This document shows positions 58,092-64,000 of a stretch of 64,000 nt of DNA, in pieces. The DNA is from Mucidula mucida (taxonomy: Eukaryota; Basidiomycota; Agaricomycetes; Agaricales; Physalacriaceae). The stretch lies in assembly GCA_015501055.1 (NCBI GenBank), contig JADNYV010000151.1:27026-91025 (forward strand), given 5' to 3'. The notes under the pieces are model-generated. The model saw nothing but the letters and a program-made list of their open reading frames with translations. It made no database searches and had not been told where the DNA came from. Position 1 is the stretch's first letter, and each line of letters starts with the position of its first letter. The position numbers and the translations under genes are program-made.

Positions 58092-61000
58092 TTAAGGCGC
58101 AAGTTCCATTCTGCGCCAGAGTCGCTCCATGAGGGCGCAGAGGGTAGCGTGACGTCAGGGGTTCGGTTCGGCGGTGGCATGGGTCGGAATAGATGTGATG
58201 GAAATTGCGACATGGGGACTTCAATGCGAGCAAGCGCGGGTGGCTTCGGCTTGTTCGGATATTGTTGGTGGAAATCGCTGATGGCTTCGTCGGCATTTTT
58301 GAGATTGCATGCCGGTTCCCATGTCTGCTCGTGTGTGCCATAACCCTTCCAGTGAACCTTGTATTGAAAACCCCCGCGGTACTTCGGGAATTACCACTTT
58401 CTCAACCTCCCATTCCGGTTCGGCTCCTTCCAGCACAGGTGGTGGACGCGTGTCTCGGGGTTGGTCGGAAATTGGGCTCGTGGTAAGGCGTCAACAGGGC
58501 CTCATTGAACACGGGATGGATGCTTTTCCACGTGTGAGGAATCTGGAGCTTGTAAGAGCTCGTCCCAACTTTCTTGATCACTTTGAACGGCCCGAAGCGT
58601 TTGTCATCGAGCTTCTTCATTGGTCGTCCGTGCTGAGATTCGTCCCTTCCAGCCATACTTTGTCGCCTTCCTTGTACTCCACTGCCTCTGTCCGCTTCCT
58701 GTCATAAAACCGTTTCATGTCCTCTTTGCCATCTTCAATGCTGACCCCACTTCGTCCCATGTTTCCTCATGCCGTCGGCAAACTCCTGCGCAGTCTCATT
58801 TCTCGATGCCGTTTTTGGAGCGGTGCCTTTGTAGGGGTGTCTGCCCATGTCTGCGAAGAACGGAGTGACTTTGGTTGCCGAGTGAACCCGATCGTTGTAA
58901 ACGAATTCAGCAGAGGGTAGCCATTCGTGCCAGTCGTTCTGATGGTAGTTGACAAATAACCGTAAGAAATGTTCTATCTCTTGGTTCAACCGTTCCGTCT
59001 GCCCATTTGCCTGTGGATGATACGCCGTTGTAAAGTTTCCTTGTATGCCCAACAACCGGTACAACTCCTTCATGAAACGCGAGTGGTATTGTGGACCGCG
59101 ATCATGTATCATCTGTCGTGGCATCCCATGTATGGGGAAAATGCGATCCGGTAGATGCGGGCCATGCCTTCTGACGTCAGAGTGGTGTGTGTCGGTATGA
59201 TGCGTAATCGCTTTGTGAAATGGTCCACAAACGTGCTGATCGCGTTGTATCCTCCCGATTCCGGCAGCTCTCCAATCATGTCCGTCCCTACTATCTCCCA
59301 TGGCTCGCTTGGCACATCAATAGGATGAAGAGGTGCAGCCGGCTTCGTGCGATGTGACTTTGTAACCTGGCATTTTTGACACCCTTCTACGTATTCACGG
59401 ACGTCTCGGCTGATTCCTGGCCACCAATAGGTCGTGTAATCAGCTCGAGGGTCTTGTATCGTCCGGGATGCCCTGCAAGCTGTGCGTCATGATGCATTCC
59501 AATAACTTTCCCCGCAATTCCTTGTCCTTGGTATGTAAATACGATCCTTCCATATAATAAGTCCATTTTCCTTCTCTTCCCATCCTTTTTCTTTGTTTTC
59601 TAATGCTTTTTGTACGTATCTGTCTTTGTTTCCTTTTCTTTGTTTGATTTTGTTAAGTAATTCGTCCTCCGGTGTATCTACTGTATGTAAAGAAAATTGA
59701 ATTTGTGAAATAAAAAACTCCGGCTTGAGCAAAACAACGTTTTCGTTATCTTTTTCCCCCTTCTCAAGGCCTGTCATCCTTGACAAGGCATCAGCTTTCC
59801 CCATCGTCTTGCCCGGCTTGTGAATCATCTGTATGTCATACTCCGCTAACTCCGTAACCCATCTCGCCTGCCTCCGATTCAACTTCTGTGGCTTCCGGAA
59901 GTACTGGAGGTTTTGATGATCGGTAAACACCTCCACCGTTTCCTTTGCTCCAAGGAGATATTGTCTCCAGTCGTCAATCGAGTCCATAATAGCCATCATC
60001 TCTTTGTCGTAGATCTCATAATTGCGCTCTACTTCGTTCAGCGCGCGAGACCGAAAGGCTACTGGTCTCCATTTTCCGTCAACCAACTGGGAAAGAACCG
60101 CCCCGTTCGCATAGTTCGAGGAGTCTGCCTCGACTCGAAACTTGCCGTCGTCGCGTGGTACGATCAGAACGGGTTCTTCCGTCATCCTCCGTTTCAACTC
60201 CTCAAACGCCTCGTGCTGCTCCATGCCCCAAACCCACTCGCCCTTCCCGGTTAGCGATGTCAATGGCTTCGCTACTCCCGCAAATCCCCGGATGAAACGT
60301 CGGTAGAAGTTGCAGAAGCCCAGGAATGACTGTACTTCCTTCTTCTTCGTCGGCTCCTTCCATTCCTTCACTACGGCCACTTTTGCCGGATCCATCTTCA
60401 CTTCTCCTCCTCCAACAATAACTCCTAAGTAATCTACAGTATGTGCCTCAAAACTACATTTCTCGGGTTTTAAATACAACTTATTTACTCGTAATATTTC
60501 TAATACCTCGTACAATCTGTCTATGCTCCTCAAGTGTTCGTAAAGATAAGTATATCGTCCAAGTAAACTATAACATGTCCTCATCAATCAACTCCTTCAG
60601 AATGTGATTCATGAACGATTGGAACGTTGCCGGCGAGTTTGTAAGTCCGAAGAACATGACTGATGGCTCGAACAGGCCTCGGTTTGTTCTAAACGCCGCT
60701 TTCCACTCATCACCTTCTTTGATCCGGATGTTATTGTAACCCCATCGGACATCCATCTTTGTGAAACCTTTGCTCCCTTCAACTTGTCGATAAGCTCCTG
60801 AATCAACGGCAAGGGGTATCGGTTCTTGATTGTCATGTCGTTCAACTTCCGATAATCCTGCACTGGCCGAAGGCTTCCGTCCTTCTTCTTGACAAAGAAG
60901 AATGGTGACGCCATGGGTGAGATTGATGGCCGTATGCGTCCCGTGCGTATGTTTTCCTCCAAGAACTCGTCTAATGCCTTCTGCTCGGATGGACTAAGGG

Positions 61001-62911
61001 GATAACCTTGCAGTCAACCGGTTTGGAACCAGGCGTAGTTCTATCGCTGATCCCAGGGTCTTCGCTCCGGTAACTTGTCAAAGTCCGCCTTGCTGAATAC
61101 ATCGGAAAATTCCTCAATGTAAGGTGCAGCAGCGGATGAAGGCTGTTGTGATCTCAGCTTTTCACCGCTTTTGCGATAGTTGTCCCAGTCCATCCAGAAC
61201 AAGCTCTCCCTCTTCCAACTTCTCTTCTACATCTTCTCCTTCGTCTTCTGGGAGTCGTACTCGGGTAGATAGCCGCAGCGGTCTGGGCATTGATCAAAGT
61301 CAATGTGGATTCCGTCCAGTTGATCGTGGGGTTGTGATATCGTAGCCAATCTAGCCCCAAAAAGATACTTGTTTTGCCGAGATTGGTGACGGCCAACTCA
61401 ATCTTTTCGGCGTGATCTCCGATCTTCATCCGGACCTCCACAAAACCTTCGATTGCTCCTCCCTCGTTTAGGGTTCCATCCGCATTGTAGACAGGGAGCT
61501 TGACCGGTAACTCCTTGATCGGGAGTCCGTTCTTCTCGACGAATTCTTTATTGACACAAGAACCCGTTGCTCCACTGTCAAGAAGGGCACTCGTTTCCCA
61601 TTCAGAGCCTGTGTGTACGCTCTCTATGGTTACTCGGAGTTTCATGTCCTGCCCCTTTGTTCCCCGGATGTACTTCCTCGACTTTTTCAACTCCGTCACA
61701 ACTTCCACCGCAGCTTCCTTTGTCAACGCTCTGATCGCCATCACCTTCTCCTCCGTCGCTTCTCTCTCTCTCCGCTCCGGCATCCATGCTCTCAAAATTC
61801 CCACTGCTCTCGACACGTCATCCTCTCTTAGCCGTTGTGCGATCCACTCGGGCGTATTTGGCTCAAATCTTTCTTTCGCAGGTTTTGGTGGTAAAGTCGT
61901 CGATGATATTTTAGATGTTTCAGTACCCGTACTGTAAATAGATTCTGCATCTGACGACCCTTTCCTTGATGACTGCTCCGGCAGGACTGCGTCTACTGCG
62001 GGAGCTTCGCAAAACCCAACTCTTCGGCCACTTCTTCTTCTCCTCATCTTCATTTCGGTCCATAGACCCCGAATCGTCTGGGGTCGACCCTTCTTGGACA
62101 GAACCTGCTGACTGGCCGTGTTCGCCACAGCTGAAGCAAAGTCCTCTTCGACGTGCGTTGTCGATGTCCATCGGCCTGCCGGCTCCTCCATAGGTAACAC
62201 CGGTGGCATCTCGTCGTGTGATCGGCGTCGGGGGTGGATTCGTAGGATTGCTCTCGATGTAGCCGCCTGCGGAGCTTGGGCCGGGACTGCATGCCGGACC
62301 TCTTGCTCGCCGCCCGCCTTCTCCATAGCTGATCGATCTGAATGATCTGTGCCTTCCAATCCTTGTACTTCTCTGGCAACCCGTCTCGGCTGCCATAGAT
62401 CTGGTCGATGATCTTCTCGTTGACATTGGTCTCGAGAAGTCGCACGACAATGCGTCATCCTTCGAGTATCCGCCTGAGTGAGCAGGACCTCGAACTTCTG
62501 GAAGAAATCTTGAGCGGTGTCTTGCCCCTGGCGCAACCGCTCGATCTGATCTTGCGCTCTCGCGCGAGGTTGGAATCCACAAATCGCTCCTTCAAGTCTC
62601 CTTGAACTCCGTCCAAGAGACTGTCCATTCCTCTTCTTCCTCGTCGAAGTTCTGGTCCGAGTAGTTCTGGACCCATGCATCAACGTGATCTCCTCGGATG
62701 TAGGAGAGAACAACATGATCCTTTCGGAGTCCGATGTGAGGTTGTTCTTCTTGTCACGGATGTATGTGAACATCGATCGCCACCAGCTCTTGTACTTGGA
62801 CTTGTCCCCGTCATAGTCATAAGGCTTGTTGACAAGGGATCGGCCTTTGGTTTCGTCATTGGCGTGATGAGCGGGTGTGTGATGAGCGGCTTCGGGTGCT
62901 TCGTTGGACAT
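58092..62911 (-). mobile_element. chromovirus B gag-pol (frame-broken)
   Basis: Same order as A: gag from 62911 (MSNEAPEAAHHTPAHH), CCHC knuckle near 62120, protease LLDSGATGSCVN near 61570, RT at about 61000-60330, RNase H at about 60170-59850, integrase at about 59550-58800 and chromodomain near 58370-58250. The pol stop is at 58092-58094. A 366-codon stretch (60587-59487) is open and covers late RT, RNase H (EADSSNYANGAVLSQ, DHQNLQYFRKPQKLNR) and the start of integrase. The YLDD box near 60556 is preserved but in a shifted frame. Breaks differ from those of copy A, so the two copies complement each other. Confidence 0.9.
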
Positions 62912-63487
62912 GATGGATCGGGGTGATGGGATCGGAGAGTGAAAGGGTGAAAGTGGGGATATGGGTGATGCGGATTTGGATGAAACGGGTGAGGGAATAG
63001 AGGTTTGGATGAATAGGGAGGGATCGCCTAGATCTGAAATAGAATCCAGGACTTGGTAGGGTGGGGAATGATGATGGTATCGTAAGGTAAGTAAAGTAGG
63101 TAGGTATCGTAACTGTCTACTCTATTTTACCGACTACTGACTACGTATCTACGGAGCCCAAGAGCTCGTCACAAGTTCGCAATTGCCCAGCCGACGTCCC
63201 TCTGGTGTGAGGTAAGCCGAAGTTTTCCTGGAACGGGGTTGACCCGTAAACAGCGCCCACTGAAGTGCAACTGCCAAAAGTTGTTCTCGTGAGAGCGGCT
63301 ACTTCCAGCACCCGAGGCAGTTATCTCTAACTGTTAGCCGGCGCTACTGGGACCAATACACACGTATGCGACGTGCGCTGGAATTAGGAATCGTTGATCT
63401 GTAAACAGGAAAGGGATGGGGAATGTGCGATGATCAAACAGCGAAGTGCTGATCGACGATCAGGGATGTGTGGTAGGTGGTAGAAAG

Positions 63488-63501
63488 TAGTTCCGATCTT
63501 C
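63488..63501 (-). promoter_or_regulatory. self-complementary primer-binding site of chromovirus B
   Basis: Same arrangement as at 57541-57554. AGATCGGAACTA (63488-63499, element strand) lies 2 nt from the LTR and is an exact complement of the LTR-internal TAGTTCCGATCT (63606-63617). Confidence 0.7.
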
Positions 63502-64000
63502 TGTTAGCGACTGACTAAGCCACGAGACTCAACCAGGTACCACAGCAAGAACTAAGGAAGAAGCGTTCGCGTTCGTAAGACTAGGCTAGGCCAGGTGTAT
63601 AAACGAGATCGGAACTAAAGTACAATGATACTACACTACTGCTTATATACTAGTAAGTCTGTGTTTGAGACTCCTTGTCCATACGCTTTCTACTAGGGAT
63701 GCTCCACGCCCTTGACCAGTGTTGTATGCTACTAGTCCCGTGAAACCATTAAATACGAGTGGTACTGCATGTAAGTAATAATACTGAAACACCATGTGTG
63801 CTACGAGTGTCGGCGGTGTGTATACAATAGGGAGTCCATGAGGTATCGGCATGTATGATGTCATCCATGTGTTGGGTGTGTGTCCGACATGAGTACGGCT
63901 TCGGTAATGAAAAGGGTATGATCGGTGACGAAACAGATGATGAAACAGTCCGTTGGTTGATAAGACAAGGCCCCCGATAAGATATGATAAGATGTGAAAG
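63502..64000 (-). repeat. right LTR (5' LTR of chromovirus B), truncated by window end
   Basis: Begins TGTTAGCGACTGAC and follows the central LTR throughout, with scattered single-base gaps (for example CGCTTTCTAC near 63685 against CGCGTTTCCAC). About 30 bp of its end lie outside the window. Confidence 0.9.

Larger units (their letters stand above)
57555..64000 (-). mobile_element. chromovirus B: second unit of the tandem array (runs off the window)
   Basis: LTR 57555-58081, body 58082-63501, LTR from 63502 onward. The body is almost the same length as that of A (5420 against 5419 bp), and the leaders match nearly base for base. The right LTR is cut by the window end after 499 bp, so further units may follow. 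Confidence 0.9.

Overview
The window looks like nuclear DNA of a basidiomycete fungus, most likely an Agaricomycete (inference). Genes are broken by many 45-60 nt GT-AG introns. Gene content includes Zn2Cys6 factors, an Nrg1-type C2H2 factor, an Arb1-type ABC protein and a prenylated Skt5/Chs4-type protein. The transposons are chromodomain Ty3/gypsy elements and a LINE of the kind common in these fungi. No rRNA, confident tRNA or CRISPR was seen.

Layout. 1-14 kb: three paralogous Zn2Cys6 regulators, two in tandem on the minus strand and one inverted on the plus strand, around a large low-complexity gene of unknown function. 14.2-17.4 kb: complex I 51 kDa subunit and proteasome lid subunit Rpn7, head to tail. 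17.4-21 kb: no gene seen. 21-23.3 kb: Arb1-type ABCF ATPase on the minus strand. 23.3-27.3 kb: no convincing gene. 27.3-30.65 kb: Nrg1-type zinc-finger factor, then a Sel1-repeat Skt5/Chs4-like protein ending in a CaaX box.

At about 30.65 kb composition changes abruptly to an AT-rich, CpG-poor block lasting to about 48.9 kb. It holds a dead chromovirus, a solo LTR with a 5-bp target duplication, an unusual reverse transcriptase, a 556-bp foldback element, other repeats, and a GC-rich island with a 17-18-nt minisatellite. From 48.9 kb to the end is a younger transposon cluster: a LINE ORF1 cut off by a Ty3 integrase fragment, then a tandem LTR-body-LTR-body-LTR array of two nearly identical chromoviruses that carry the signature of Tf1-like self-priming.

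Two points affect how everything else is read. First, all three Zn2Cys6 paralogs split their DNA-binding domain with a 6-nt and a 20-nt microexon. Second, hand-built exon models for nine genes need 16 single-base insertions and no deletions to stay in frame, including in essential housekeeping genes. Scattered deletion errors in the consensus are therefore more likely than pseudogenes. All exon boundaries were derived by hand from splice consensus, reading phase and paralogy.
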